Part shown: piece after piece, positions 7,174 through 17,400 of the stretch
Numbering within the stretch: the first letter of the stretch is position 1
How the letters are laid out: each line of letters begins with the position of its first letter
Origin: Teredinibacter franksiae
GTDB taxonomy: Bacteria > Pseudomonadota > Gammaproteobacteria > Pseudomonadales > Cellvibrionaceae
Direction: 5' to 3'
Assembly: GCF_014218805.1 (NCBI RefSeq)
Contig: NZ_JACJUV010000004.1
Span: 1-64,000, forward strand
DNA: 64,000 bases
Position numbers and translations under genes: made by a program
The notes under the pieces: model-generated
Databases searched by the model: none
Told to the model about the DNA's origin: nothing
What the model saw: the letters and a program-made list of their open reading frames with translations, nothing else

Positions 7174-10008
7174 ATGAGATATTCCGTATTAATGACTGTA
7201 ATTCTGCTATCGGCTTGCGGTGGTTCGAACAAGCACAAAACACTTGGACAGCTAGAGTACGAGCCCGAGCAAGAGACGGAGATTGCCGTAACTCAAATGG
7301 ATCATCAGCAGGTTCGTGAAGAATACCGCGAGCTGATGGACCTGTTTGAAGATAAGCTGCTAAGGGAGCAAATAGAGCGTCGTATCGCCGATGTTTACAT
7401 GATGGAAGGCGTGCAGGAACAAAACAGTGAACAGGGCAAACCTAAGAGTCACTACGTTGAGGCTATAAAATCGTACCGGGATATTTTGGAGAAGTACCCT
7501 AATTCTCCCGATAACGCAGAGGTTCTTTATCAGCTCGCAAAAGCCTACGACATGGAAGGTGAGCAGGATGAAGCCTTGCGAATGCTTGAGCAGTTAACCA
7601 GGCTGCATCCATACTACGGCAATATTGGCGAGGCGTGGTTTCGCATGGGGGACATCTATTTTGGCTACCAGCGCTATGCTAAAGCCGAGCATGCCTATAG
7701 CGAGGTTGCCCGATTAACAGAAGCGAAATATGCGGTTAACGCCTATTACATGCTGGGTTGGGCCCAATATAAGCAAATGAGTTATCGCAAAAGCCTAAAT
7801 GCATTCGCTTATGTAATGGATTCCCTGCTCTCTGAAACAAGCGATGTTGATAGCTTGAGCAAAGCCCACCAGTCGATGGTAGGCGATACATTACATTCAA
7901 TCAGCCTAGCTGTAGATAAAGTGGGTGGAGCAGAAACAATCAAAACGGTTTCAGCCTTTAATAACAAAGCCTACGTGTGGCGGGTATACGATGATCTTGG
8001 AGGACATTATCTCGAAAAAGAATTTTACGAGTATGCCGCCGAATCATTTCGAGAATTTGTAACGCTATACCCTCAGAGTGAGGTTGCGCCTAGGTTGCAC
8101 AAAAAGATGGTAGAAACCTATGTGACGGGTGGGTTCCCCACGCAGGCCATTGAAGAAAAAGAATCTTATGTGAAGGCCTACGGAATTAACGCTAGTTATC
8201 TGGGTAATGCTGATGGAATTCGAGCGGACATTCAGATCACGCTAAAAACTTATCTGGAAGAGCTGGCGCAACACAACCACTCCGGCGGACAAGATTTCCT
8301 CGTTAGCGCTGAAAAGAAAAAGCAAGAAAAGGTTAGCGCCAGGAAAATAGCCAATATCGAATCGAAGGCCGCGGTATTTTTGGCAAAAGCTGCCGATTAT
8401 TATCAGCAGTTTATCGATACCTTCCCTGCTGATGTGCGCGTTGATGAGATGCGCTTTATGAAGGCTGAAGTGCTATTTGAGGCGAGTAAGTTTGAAAAGG
8501 CCATTCCAGAGTACGAATTGGTTGCTTACCAGCCCTTAGGTGACAGCGCCAAAGAGCACGCTGCAAATGCCGGGTATGCTGCGATTGTGAGCTATGAAAA
8601 AGTCATTGATTTAAAAGTGGATGGCAGCAAGGAGAAAAATCATTGGCAGTCGCAAGCGATAGAAAGCATGTTGCGATTCTCTGAAAAATTTGACAGCGAT
8701 GAGCGGTCACCTTCCGTACTGACCAGCGCTGCGGATTACATGTTTAGCTTGAATCAGTATCAGCGGGCAGTAGCCATTACCAGCCAGCTGATTGCTAACA
8801 ATACTAATCTGGATGCGAGCCTAAAGAAAACCGCCTACGGGATTATGGCGCACTCATGGTTTAAGTTGGATGAATTTGTTGAGTCCGAAAATGCCTACAG
8901 CAATCAGCGCAGCTTAGTTGCCCCTGGAACGGAAGAGTACGGTGAAATATCCGAACGTCTCGCGACAGCCGTATATAAGCACTCCGAAGGTTTGGCTGAC
9001 ACGGGAGATAAGGCTGCCGCTGCTGAGAGCTTTCTCAGAATTAAACAGTTGGCGCCGGGTTCCGTTGTGCGCGCCACCGCACAATATGATGCTGTAGCGA
9101 TGTTGCTTGCCTTGGAAGAATGGTTGCGCGCTATTCCAGAATTGAAGGATTTGATCGCTAACTATTCCAATCACAAAATGGCTGTAGAGTTTCCGAGGCA
9201 GCTTGCGTTTGCTTACGAAAAAAGTGAGCAATGGCAGCTTGCTGCCGACGAATATTTGGCGCTCAGTAAAAACGACCCAGAGGCGGAAGTAAAACGTGAA
9301 GCACTATTCGTTTCGGCCTCCATGTATGAAAAAAACAAGAACCACACCACGGCAATTACGCTGTTTAAAAGATACGCTTACAACTACGAACAGCCATTTG
9401 ACACACGAATGGAAGCGCGTTTTCATCTGGCGACAAATTATGAAAAAATCGGTGAAATAGGCAAGAAACTGTACTGGTTACGTCGGATTGTTGACGGTGA
9501 CAAAAAGAGTGGGAGTCAGCAGACAGATCGCAGTCGTTGGTTAGCCGCTTGGGCCAATATGGAGTACGCCAACTACTTTGCTGAGGAGTTTGAGCAAGTG
9601 TCGTTAAGGCTGCCGTTGGTAAAAAGCTTGCCGAGGAAGAACGAGAAGCTACAAAGCGCTTTGCAGCGCTATCAAGCTGCAGCAGACTACGGGTTTCTTG
9701 AGTTTGTGACGGAGTCGAGCTTTAAAATAGGACGCCTGTACCAAACCTTCGCTAAGGCGCTTCGTGATTCCCCCATTCCGGCTGGAATGGCCGAAAATGA
9801 AGTGAGCTTGTACAGGGAAATTATTGAAGAGCAGGCGTTTCCGTTTGACTCTTTGGCAACTGAGGTACACACGGCAAATGTCAGCCGCGCATGGAATGGT
9901 GGCTTTAATGAATGGATTTCACAAAGTTTTGATGCGATGCGGGTGTTAAACCCTGCAAGATTTAACAAAGACGAATTAATTGTGAGCTATGGTGATGAAA
10001 TCCGTTAA
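7174..10008 (+). CDS. Large TPR lipoprotein (AglT-like scaffold)
   Basis: A 944-residue lipoprotein. The lipobox LLSAC puts the acylated Cys at residue 15. Tandem TPR helices run through most of the protein, recognisable at YRDILEKYPNSPDNAEVLYQ, AWFRMGDIYFGYQRYAKAE and FREFVTLYPQSEV, with further repeats to residue ~860. In the Myxococcus gliding locus, TPR lipoproteins such as AglT sit beside TolQ/TolR homologues; the present layout matches that idea, though orthology cannot be shown here. The residue after the Cys is Gly, not Asp, so outer-membrane sorting is expected. Its 3' end overlaps the next gene. Confidence 0.8.
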   Translation: MRYSVLMTVILLSACGGSNKHKTLGQLEYEPEQETEIAVTQMDHQQVREEYRELMDLFEDKLLREQIERRIADVYMMEGVQEQNSEQGKPKSHYVEAIKSYRDILEKYPNSPDNAEVLYQLAKAYDMEGEQDEALRMLEQLTRLHPYYGNIGEAWFRMGDIYFGYQRYAKAEHAYSEVARLTEAKYAVNAYYMLGWAQYKQMSYRKSLNAFAYVMDSLLSETSDVDSLSKAHQSMVGDTLHSISLAVDKVGGAETIKTVSAFNNKAYVWRVYDDLGGHYLEKEFYEYAAESFREFVTLYPQSEVAPRLHKKMVETYVTGGFPTQAIEEKESYVKAYGINASYLGNADGIRADIQITLKTYLEELAQHNHSGGQDFLVSAEKKKQEKVSARKIANIESKAAVFLAKAADYYQQFIDTFPADVRVDEMRFMKAEVLFEASKFEKAIPEYELVAYQPLGDSAKEHAANAGYAAIVSYEKVIDLKVDGSKEKNHWQSQAIESMLRFSEKFDSDERSPSVLTSAADYMFSLNQYQRAVAITSQLIANNTNLDASLKKTAYGIMAHSWFKLDEFVESENAYSNQRSLVAPGTEEYGEISERLATAVYKHSEGLADTGDKAAAAESFLRIKQLAPGSVVRATAQYDAVAMLLALEEWLRAIPELKDLIANYSNHKMAVEFPRQLAFAYEKSEQWQLAADEYLALSKNDPEAEVKREALFVSASMYEKNKNHTTAITLFKRYAYNYEQPFDTRMEARFHLATNYEKIGEIGKKLYWLRRIVDGDKKSGSQQTDRSRWLAAWANMEYANYFAEEFEQVSLRLPLVKSLPRKNEKLQSALQRYQAAADYGFLEFVTESSFKIGRLYQTFAKALRDSPIPAGMAENEVSLYREIIEEQAFPFDSLATEVHTANVSRAWNGGFNEWISQSFDAMRVLNPARFNKDELIVSYGDEIR

Positions 10009-10774
10009 ATGCAAGGTAGTTGGCCTGTTGGCAATCGTCTCGCTGCTAGCGGGCTGTGGTGCTTCCAATCTCTCCAAAAACGATGCACAGCAGGGCATTG
10101 AACGCCAGGTTGTGGATACTGCTGTATATCTGCCTACCGATAGTTTCGATAAGGACGGCAATCTGCTGCCATACCTGCCGAGGCCCAACCCCTATGCTGA
10201 AAAGGGCGGGCGCATAAAAAAGCAGTCTGTAGCGCGCTATATTGAAGCTCGCCGTGCTTTTAAAGCTAATAACTACGCTTCTGCACAAGCTAACCTTGAA
10301 TCGCTGGTGAGCGAAGATAGGAGCCTGTCAGGCCCCTGGGTAATGCTAGGTGATATTGCCTTGGCACAGGAGGACGCCGACAAGGCTGAGCTACATTTCC
10401 GTGAGGCTATCTCCGTCAACCCCAATAATATTAACGCTAAGCTCCGTTTGGCAAGGCTGTTACGGTTAAAGGGTGAGTATATCGACGCACAGAATGTTTA
10501 TGCCGAGGCGTTGGCAATCTGGCCCGATTTCCCTGAGGGCCATCTTAATTTGGCCATACTCTACGATCTATACATGAATAAACCTCTGCAAGCTCAGCAG
10601 CACATGGAAAGCTACCAGTTTTTAACCGATGGCAAGAACGAGCAGGTAAAGGCGTGGCTTTCCGAAATTCGAATGCGTACAGGTGTTGAATATTCAATTG
10701 ATGCGGGTGCAAAGAAGTCGGTACAGGCCGCTAAGAACGAACCTCAGCTCTCCGTCGCAGGAGGTGCTGAATGA
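9995..10774 (+). CDS. TPR lipoprotein
   Basis: A protein of about 259 residues with lipobox LLAGC and three or four TPR units (residues ~85-210, for example ARRAFKANNYASAQANLES and DADKAELHFREAISVNPNN). The start lies inside the end of the previous gene. ATG 9995 gives about nine bases from GTGAG; ATG 9989 is possible but too close. It overlaps the next gene through ATGA. Expected location is the outer-membrane inner leaflet. Likely a small scaffold partner of the 944-residue lipoprotein. Confidence 0.78.
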   Translation: MKSVKCKVVGLLAIVSLLAGCGASNLSKNDAQQGIERQVVDTAVYLPTDSFDKDGNLLPYLPRPNPYAEKGGRIKKQSVARYIEARRAFKANNYASAQANLESLVSEDRSLSGPWVMLGDIALAQEDADKAELHFREAISVNPNNINAKLRLARLLRLKGEYIDAQNVYAEALAIWPDFPEGHLNLAILYDLYMNKPLQAQQHMESYQFLTDGKNEQVKAWLSEIRMRTGVEYSIDAGAKKSVQAAKNEPQLSVAGGAE

Positions 10775-11127
10775 TTAAGTTGTATGGCTCCGCATACGGG
10801 GTTGTTGTGTTCGCCTCTTTGGTGACGGTTGGCGCAATGGCCGCGGACGATGAAGCAAAAAAAACCGCTACGGCCGATGATGAAGAGCCTAATGCCTATT
10901 ACAAACTTGAATCCACCTTTGTGGGTGATAAAGAGCAGCCAGCGGTCAGTTATTTTATTCCCTGGCAGGGCACGTCTACGCCAGACAAACTGCAGTGGAA
11001 CCTGGATGTGAAATACGACCAGACGTTAAATTTAATTGATCGTGAAGTTGTTGTTCGGTCTATGAATATTTACGACGAAATGAATTTGGAGACGCCACAG
11101 GCCGCTACGGTTCCTGTGAGCGAATAA
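10771..11127 (+). CDS. Small exported protein of the operon
   Basis: A 118-residue protein with a signal peptide (residues 1-24, ending GAMAAD), an acidic spacer and a compact C-terminal region (KLQWNLDVKYDQTLNL). I do not recognise it. The start overlaps the upstream stop (ATGA) and is preceded by GGAGG. A 60-bp gap then leads to the ExbB-type gene. Being placed between the lipoproteins and the inner-membrane motor, it may be a periplasmic adaptor; this is inference from position only. Confidence 0.65.
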   Translation: MIKLYGSAYGVVVFASLVTVGAMAADDEAKKTATADDEEPNAYYKLESTFVGDKEQPAVSYFIPWQGTSTPDKLQWNLDVKYDQTLNLIDREVVVRSMNIYDEMNLETPQAATVPVSE

Positions 11128-11187
11128 ACGCAAATAGTTTTAGGTAACAGTTGGCAGCTTTGCTACCGGCAAAAGAGAGACAGGGTT

Positions 11188-11976
11188 ATGACAGACGCAT
11201 ACAGTATCATTGTTAAGTTCTTCCAAGAGGGTGGGTTTTTTATTATGCCCATTGGCATAGTGCTGTTTATCGGCCTCGCCATTTCTGTTGAGAGATGGAT
11301 GTTTCTCACACGTGAAAAAATTCGCAATCAAAAAGCTTTTTCCGAATTTGTACCGCTCTTGCGCTCGACTGAAATGGAAAAAATGCACATGTATACGCGG
11401 GAAAATACAGCCGCAGTTGTGCGTATTATTGGTTGCGGGCTCGACATGATGAAGGTTACACGTCAGCGCGCCGATATTGAAAATGCGATGAATGAAGGCA
11501 TGCTAGAGTCATTGCCACGCTTGGAGCAGCGCACTGGCTACTTGGCCGTACTGGCAAATGTTGCCACGCTACTTGGTCTTCTCGGTACCATTATCGGCCT
11601 TATTGGCGCTTTTACCGCCGTTGCTAACGCCGACCCCGCCGAAAAATCTACGTTGCTATCTACATCTATTTCCGTGGCTATGAATACTACGGCATTCGGC
11701 TTGATCGCCGCTATTCCGCTGTTGGTTCTTAACGCAATAATCCAGAACAAGGCCAAATCGATCATCACGAGTATCGAAATGTCGGCTGTAAAGTTTTTAA
11801 ACATTATGACCTTGCATCGCTTTATTGAGGCCAGCATGCCTCGTGTACTGGCTCCGGCTGGCTCTCAGGCAAGTTTTGCTGAAACACCTTACCCCGCCGC
11901 ACAGGTAGAAGCGGGGGTTGCACCTAAAGAGGCCGGCCCCGATCAGGCCGATGACGGAACCATGGTTCCGGCTTGA
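11188..11976 (+). CDS. ExbB/TolQ/MotA-type proton channel subunit
   Basis: A 262-residue inner-membrane protein of the MotA/TolQ/ExbB family, the pentameric channel that couples proton flow to trans-envelope work. TM1 is near residues 13-33, a cytoplasmic domain follows, and TM2/TM3 are near 120-145 and 165-188 with the family motifs LLGLLGTIIGLIGAF and SISVAMNTTAFGLIAAIP. The C-terminal ~35 residues are an Ala/Pro-rich tail not usual in ExbB. Two ExbD genes and a TonB-like gene follow within 11, 3 and 1 bp, giving a complete motor. In Myxococcus the equivalent is AglR. Confidence 0.9.
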   Translation: MTDAYSIIVKFFQEGGFFIMPIGIVLFIGLAISVERWMFLTREKIRNQKAFSEFVPLLRSTEMEKMHMYTRENTAAVVRIIGCGLDMMKVTRQRADIENAMNEGMLESLPRLEQRTGYLAVLANVATLLGLLGTIIGLIGAFTAVANADPAEKSTLLSTSISVAMNTTAFGLIAAIPLLVLNAIIQNKAKSIITSIEMSAVKFLNIMTLHRFIEASMPRVLAPAGSQASFAETPYPAAQVEAGVAPKEAGPDQADDGTMVPA

Positions 11977-11987
11977 GTATCTAACTG

Positions 11988-12500
11988 ATGAAATTCAAAT
12001 TTTCATACAAAGGTACCGACGACGAAGAGTTGGACGTTACATCGTTCATGAATCTCATGATTGTATTGGTACCGGTGTTATTGCTGAGCATGACCTTTAC
12101 CCAAGTAACGGTGTTGGATGTAAAGCTGCCGGACCTTACCGGTGGTGCATACAACAGTGAAGACTCGCAATCGCAATTGGAAGTGGTGGTTGATCATCAA
12201 GGATTTCAGGTGGTGTACCCGGCGAATGTTGTTATTAAAGCCATCCCCTTGAAAATGGAAACTTTGGAGTCCGGTGAAGAAATCGAAAATCTGGATTATT
12301 TAATGCTGTCCAAAGTATTGCAGGAAGTAAAACGACAACTACCCGAAAAACGTGATGCGGTGGTAAAAGCTAATGCCGGTGTGAGCTATCAAAATTTAAT
12401 TTCTACCATGCAAGCCGTAAAGTCGTATCAGACAGTTATCGCAGCAAGCATGGTTGAAGTTGAACTGTTCCCGGAAATATCCCTGGGTGACGAGAGTTAA
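11988..12500 (+). CDS. ExbD/TolR-type stator, Asp replaced by Asn
   Basis: A 170-residue ExbD-family protein: short cytoplasmic N-terminus, one TM helix (about residues 20-38) and a periplasmic domain. The family signature before the helix reads VTPFID in E. coli ExbD; here it is LDVTSFMN, so the proton-carrying Asp aligns with Asn22. The neighbouring ExbD (12504-13049) keeps its Asp. The periplasmic part has the usual beta-alpha fold with LPEKRDAVVKANAGVSYQ. It is co-transcribed with the ExbB-type gene. It probably pairs with the second ExbD as a heterodimer inside the channel ring. Confidence 0.88.
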   Translation: MKFKFSYKGTDDEELDVTSFMNLMIVLVPVLLLSMTFTQVTVLDVKLPDLTGGAYNSEDSQSQLEVVVDHQGFQVVYPANVVIKAIPLKMETLESGEEIENLDYLMLSKVLQEVKRQLPEKRDAVVKANAGVSYQNLISTMQAVKSYQTVIAASMVEVELFPEISLGDES

Positions 12501-12503
12501 GCC

Positions 12504-13049
12504 ATGATTGGTCAAACTGTATTTTATAATCGCGGAAATCAAGGGCCATCGGCTAAATTAAGCTTGGTTGCTCTCATGGATATTTTTACTATTCTTGTCT
12601 TTTTCTTGCTTTTGAATTCCGGCGATAGTCAAAATGTAGAGCAGGCTCAATTTGTAAAGCTACCAGACTCCAGTTCGGGGAAAGCTCCACACGCCGATTT
12701 AATGGTAGTCGTGGGTGATGAGCAACTCTGGGTAGGAGAAGAATCGATCACAACGGTAGAGCCCATTATTGGTGATCCTGATAAGTTAATAGCACCCTTG
12801 CAGGCAGCATTAACGCTACACAAAGAAAAGATGGGAGAGCTAACACCCTTCGAAAAAGATAACGGTTTATCGCTCACTATTGTCGGCCACCGCGATGTAC
12901 CTTACAGCTTGGTGCGCAGTGTTATGGCAACGTGTCGTGAGCAAGGTTTCCGCAATATCTCGCTGGCGGTAAACCGTGTTGCAGCTGATATTCAGCTTGG
13001 TACTGCACCTGCGCTACCCGCGGTAGCTTCGAATGCAGGAGGGCAGTGA
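12504..13049 (+). CDS. ExbD/TolR-type stator with conserved Asp
   Basis: A 181-residue ExbD-family protein. The single TM helix starts at LSLVALMDIFTILVFFLL, with the proton-binding Asp at residue 26. The periplasmic domain (residues ~45-165) ends with NISLAVNRV, the typical last strand of ExbD. It starts 3 bp after the first ExbD and ends 1 bp before the TonB-like gene. Two unequal ExbD proteins next to one ExbB parallels AglQ/AglS with AglR in Myxococcus. Confidence 0.88.
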   Translation: MIGQTVFYNRGNQGPSAKLSLVALMDIFTILVFFLLLNSGDSQNVEQAQFVKLPDSSSGKAPHADLMVVVGDEQLWVGEESITTVEPIIGDPDKLIAPLQAALTLHKEKMGELTPFEKDNGLSLTIVGHRDVPYSLVRSVMATCREQGFRNISLAVNRVAADIQLGTAPALPAVASNAGGQ

Positions 13050-13050
13050 A

Positions 13051-14019
13051 ATGCAGTCTGTCGTTCATCATTCAGAACCGCTTGCGCTGGACCTGCGGTT
13101 GCCGTGGGAAGAAGACGAGGCTCAGGAGCAAAAGTTTCAAAAACTGTTAAAACGTTTTTTGCTGCCCCTGCTAATATTTTTATTTTTTGTCCCGTGGCTT
13201 CCCGTATTTGATCTAAGTTACGAAGAAAAAGAATCTACCGAGGTGGTAACCACCGTTATGCTCGCTCCACTCGAGCAAATAGCGCCTCCACCTATAGAAG
13301 AGAAACCCGTTCGCGCTGCAAAGCCCAAAGCGGTTGCCAATGTAACCCCGGACCAGCCCAAGCCAAGCCCGAAAATGGCCCAGAAAAAAACACCCAAGAT
13401 AAAACAGGATAGCAAGAACGCCTTAAAACAAAGTCAGGGTTTGAATGAACTGTCGTCACAGTTAGCGGCTTTGCGCGGTACTTTGGATGTTAAGCGTCTA
13501 CAAAATCGAAACGTTACGAGTAGTACGCAGGGCGAGGTAAAGCGTAGCTCCCGAGAGTTTCTGGGCACCGATGGTGCGGTAAAGCGAAGCGACGGCATTG
13601 AAGTTGATGAAAACATGCTTAGTAGCAACAGTGATGGGCTTGCGGCCTATCAAGCAACAGCGGTAGATGGGTTGGGTCTTGGAGACTCGCCGGTGAGTAC
13701 CTTGGCGAGTCACAGTTCATATAAAAAAGGCCAGCGTGATATGGAAAGTATTCGTAGAACGCTGGAGCGTACCAAAAGCAGTGTTCACAGCCTGTACCAG
13801 CAGGCGTTGCAGGATCATCCTGAGCTTGCGGGCAAATTCACCTTTAAATTAGTGATAGAGCCCGATGGCTCCATTTCAAAGTTGAATTTACTTGCAAGTG
13901 AGCTAGGTATTTCACAGTTGGAATCCAACATTCTTGAGCGCATTAGGGTTGTTAATTTTGGAGCGAAAGAGGTGTCACCGACGATAGTGGAATACAAGTT
14001 TGTCTTCCTTCCGAGTTAA
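13051..14019 (+). CDS. TonB-like protein with AgmX/PglI C-terminal domain
   Basis: A 322-residue inner-membrane protein. A cytoplasmic N-terminus (~40 residues) precedes one TM helix (LLPLLIFLFFVPWLPVF), a Pro/Lys-rich periplasmic spacer (residues ~75-130), a Gly/Ser linker and a C-terminal domain (~235-322) reading IRRTLERTKSSVHSLYQQAL, then HPELAGKFTFKLVIEPDGSI. That last part is the AgmX/PglI-type TonB-fold domain known from myxobacterial gliding proteins. AGGAGGG at 13037-13043 fixes the ATG at 13051, not the earlier ATG at 13033. It should transmit motor motion across the periplasm to the TPR lipoproteins or barrels. Confidence 0.85.
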   Translation: MQSVVHHSEPLALDLRLPWEEDEAQEQKFQKLLKRFLLPLLIFLFFVPWLPVFDLSYEEKESTEVVTTVMLAPLEQIAPPPIEEKPVRAAKPKAVANVTPDQPKPSPKMAQKKTPKIKQDSKNALKQSQGLNELSSQLAALRGTLDVKRLQNRNVTSSTQGEVKRSSREFLGTDGAVKRSDGIEVDENMLSSNSDGLAAYQATAVDGLGLGDSPVSTLASHSSYKKGQRDMESIRRTLERTKSSVHSLYQQALQDHPELAGKFTFKLVIEPDGSISKLNLLASELGISQLESNILERIRVVNFGAKEVSPTIVEYKFVFLPS

Positions 14020-14439
14020 CCGCTTCACAAAACAATAATTTGCCGGAGCGTATGCGTAGCGAATGGCATGGCTAATTCGTTATACTGGCCGATCTTGCCT
14101 AGAAATTCATGCTCGAGTACCAGAACTAAAAGCCCATTAGCACAAGTACTCATAAAACAGTTCACATAAAAAGTGTTTTCCAGGCCACAAATTAAGTAAA
14201 AATAGACCTTTTGATGGAAAAAACTAACACGTTTGGGGGTTTGTGCCAGCGGATTAGATCAGTAAATGCCATTCTAAGGTTGTAAGCAGCTTTGGCTGCA
14301 AGTGCGTAAGCAGGACGCTGTGAGGATTGGAGTGAAAGCCCAACGACCAAAGAGTCGAATTTCACTTGTAACCAATCGCATTGGGGTACGCTGGCTAATG
14401 GAGAACTTGTGCAGATTGAGAACATTTGGAGTAAGCAAA
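14020..14439. other. Leader region before the fibro-slime lipoprotein gene
   Basis: This 420-bp gap contains no gene. An in-frame ATG at 14302 would add 46 residues ahead of the lipoprotein signal and is not believed. TTGGAG at 14426-14431 is the ribosome site for 14440. No clear terminator follows the operon, so the downstream gene could be read through or have its own promoter here. Confidence 0.45.
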
Positions 14440-17400
14440 ATGTACCAGAATATCAGATCGCAGATAAGTCGTATCGCTCTGTTGTCAACTGTGCTGACGG
14501 TGGCCGCTTGTGGCGGCAGCGGTGACGAGCAGGCGGCAGCAACCGTTTCTGCCGTCCAGAATTCGATCACTACAGACACCCCATTTCTTTTCGTTGAGCG
14601 CAATACAGAGCAATCCGTTGCCCAAAATCAGCAAAAGCTAACGGCATCCCTCTACGATTCAGCCCAAAGTCCCTTAGATGTTTACTCTCCTTATGAGTTT
14701 AGCCCTGGTGCAAAGTTGGTTCGTCGATCAAGCCTAGATGTTAACGGCGTAAACGATGAGCTGCTAAACGACTATTTCGGCTCTTCAGACTACGATGTAA
14801 AAGACCTCAGTGTTTCCTACGATGGTGCTCTCGTACTTTTTGCCGCCCATGGGCCAGATAACCATCCCACTGACTTTAGCTGGAATATCTATGAGTACGC
14901 GTTTGAGTCAAACAGTGTTCGTCGTGTTATTGAAGACGTTGTAGTAGCTAATAGCGGTGAGGACACAAACCCAGCGTATACGCTTGAAGGCGTCATCGTC
15001 TTTTCATCAGACCGTGCGGCAGGCAACCCTAACCACCCAGCAGTAGATGACGTAGAAAAAACCTCTCCAGATGAAGACTGTTACAAAGTCGGGGCCAATG
15101 AGAAGCCTTCGCTGCTACATTCCATGTCTGAAGAAGGCGAAACTATTCTTCAGCTAACCTATGGTAATTATCACGATATTCAGCCAACCAGCCTTACCGA
15201 TGGCCGTGTTGCTTTCCTGCGCTGGTCCCGCAGCTATGAATTGCTTCCTCAATGTGGCACGACTACAGGTTTAAGTAAGCCTACCGCTGATACTTTGTTT
15301 CAAAGTGATTACCCCGACGGCATTACCGCACCCTCCGATTGGGAAAATGGTGAAATATGTGCGTTCGCACAGGCAACTCCGTTTGGTTCGGTAATCGCTA
15401 CAAACCATTACACCTTGCTTCGCATCAGTGCTGATGGTTCTGGATTGGAGCAACTGTACGAAACTGTTGACACTCACGCGTCCGACGAAAGCATGCTTCA
15501 TCTGCAGGATTTGATTCAAAGTGAAAATGGCCGACTGGTTACTTTACTTAAGCACCGCTACAACCAGTTTCTGGGGGGCAACCTGATGGAGCTGGCGGAG
15601 CCAACCCGGACTGCGAGCGGAACGATATTTTCCAATATGGCAATGAAGCCGGTGATCAGTGATGACGTAAGCCTGTTTCCCAATCAGGTTTCCGTTGCCG
15701 GATGGTACAGCGCCGTATCTCCTTACCGGGATGGTTCTTCACGTATTCTTGTAAGTTGGTCGCAATGTACGACCACAGCCAAAGGCGTAAGTGATTTTTG
15801 TGCATCAGACGATGAGTCCGCCGATCTCGATAATGCTTATGGTATATGGATGTACGACCCGGCTAATGATTCTAGGTTGCCTATTGTGCGTGCGAAGGCG
15901 GGCATGCAATACACCGAACTGGCCATAAGCCAGCCTCATCAGGGCAATGATTTTCCTTTTGAGCCTTACGACACAGCGTATCGCCCAGATACCGACGATA
16001 GCCGGATTATTTGCGACGACCCCGGTGTGGTGGTGACGCCAGAGCCTAGCTATGAGCCAACTGCAGAGCCAACATTAGAGCCTACGCTTTTACCAACGGC
16101 TGCGCCTACGGAAGGCCCAAATACTCCTCCTACGGCTCCACCCGTTGTGGTACCGACAGTTATACCAACCGTGGCACCCACTATCACGCCTACCGGAGCG
16201 CCAACAATAACGCCTACGGTTGTGCCCACGGTTACACCTACCAGTGGCCCTACAGTAATCCCTCTTCCAACGCCTACGCCTGTTCCGACCGTTACACCGA
16301 GTGTAGCGCCAAGCGTTGAACCAACCGTTGAACCAACTGTTGAACCGACTGTAGCGCCAACCGTTGAACCAACTGTTGAACCGACTGTAGCGCCAACCGT
16401 TGAACCAACTGTTGAGCCGACCGCTGAACCAACCGCTGAACCAACTGTTGAGCCGACCGCTGAACCAACCGTTGAACCAACTGTTGAACCAACCGTTGAA
16501 CCAACTGTTGAACCAAGCCCAGAAAACATAGTGCCTGTTGCCGATGCGGGCATAGATCAATCAGCTCAACCAGGCGACCAAGTAACGCTTGATGGCTCCG
16601 GTAGTAACGATGCCGACGGTGACAGCCTTACTTATATCTGGAGATTGGTTAGCGGGCCCAGTGAACCTGAGCTGATGAATGGAAACCCCGTGCAACCGCA
16701 ATTTGTTGCATTAGACGAGGGGGCCTATACCTTTGAACTAATTGTTAACGATGGTACAGACGATAGCCTGCCAGACACCGTCATTATCAACGCAGACAAC
16801 TCTGTACCGGTAGCCGATGCTGGAGAAGACCAATCTGTTAGCGCCGGTGAGTTAGCTCAGCTGGATGGCAGCGGCAGTTACGATGCCGACGGCGATGCCC
16901 TTATCTACAATTGGGTCGTGGTTAGTGTACCGGCCGGTTCAGCAGCAACATTGACTGATGCAGAGTCTATAACGCCTGAAATCAACATCGATGTAGCGGG
17001 CCGTTATGTGTTCCAGCTTATAGTGAACGATGGCTTAGTTAACAGTGAGCCAGACACCGTTGAATTGGCCACGACTAACGTTCGGCCGATTGCTGACGCT
17101 GGCGTGGATGCGTTTACCTATGCGGCTCGAGAAGTAACGCTAGACGGTTCGGGTAGTTACGATGCCGATGGCGATAGCCTTGAATACAGCTGGAGTGTAG
17201 TGAGCGAACCCACAGGCAGCACTGCAGACTTCGATATGGGCAATGCTGTTACGCCATCATTTACGGCTAGCCACAGTGGTATCTATGTATTGCAGCTAAT
17301 CGTGAGCGATGGCACGCAAGACAGCCTGCCCGACACCGTTTCAATTACGGTCGAAGAGGGTGGACAATGCAGTACATCCAGTGCAGAAAATACCCGTAGT

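Noticed and set aside
11188..14019. Zorya-type defence system (MotAB-like ZorAB)
   Set aside because: No ZorC, ZorD or ZorE helicase/nuclease is present; the partners are TPR lipoproteins and a TonB-like protein.
16050..16560. Three long minus-strand frames opposite the PT linker
   Set aside because: They arise because a 12-bp repeat keeps all frames open; no start signals, and the plus-strand reading is a clear protein.
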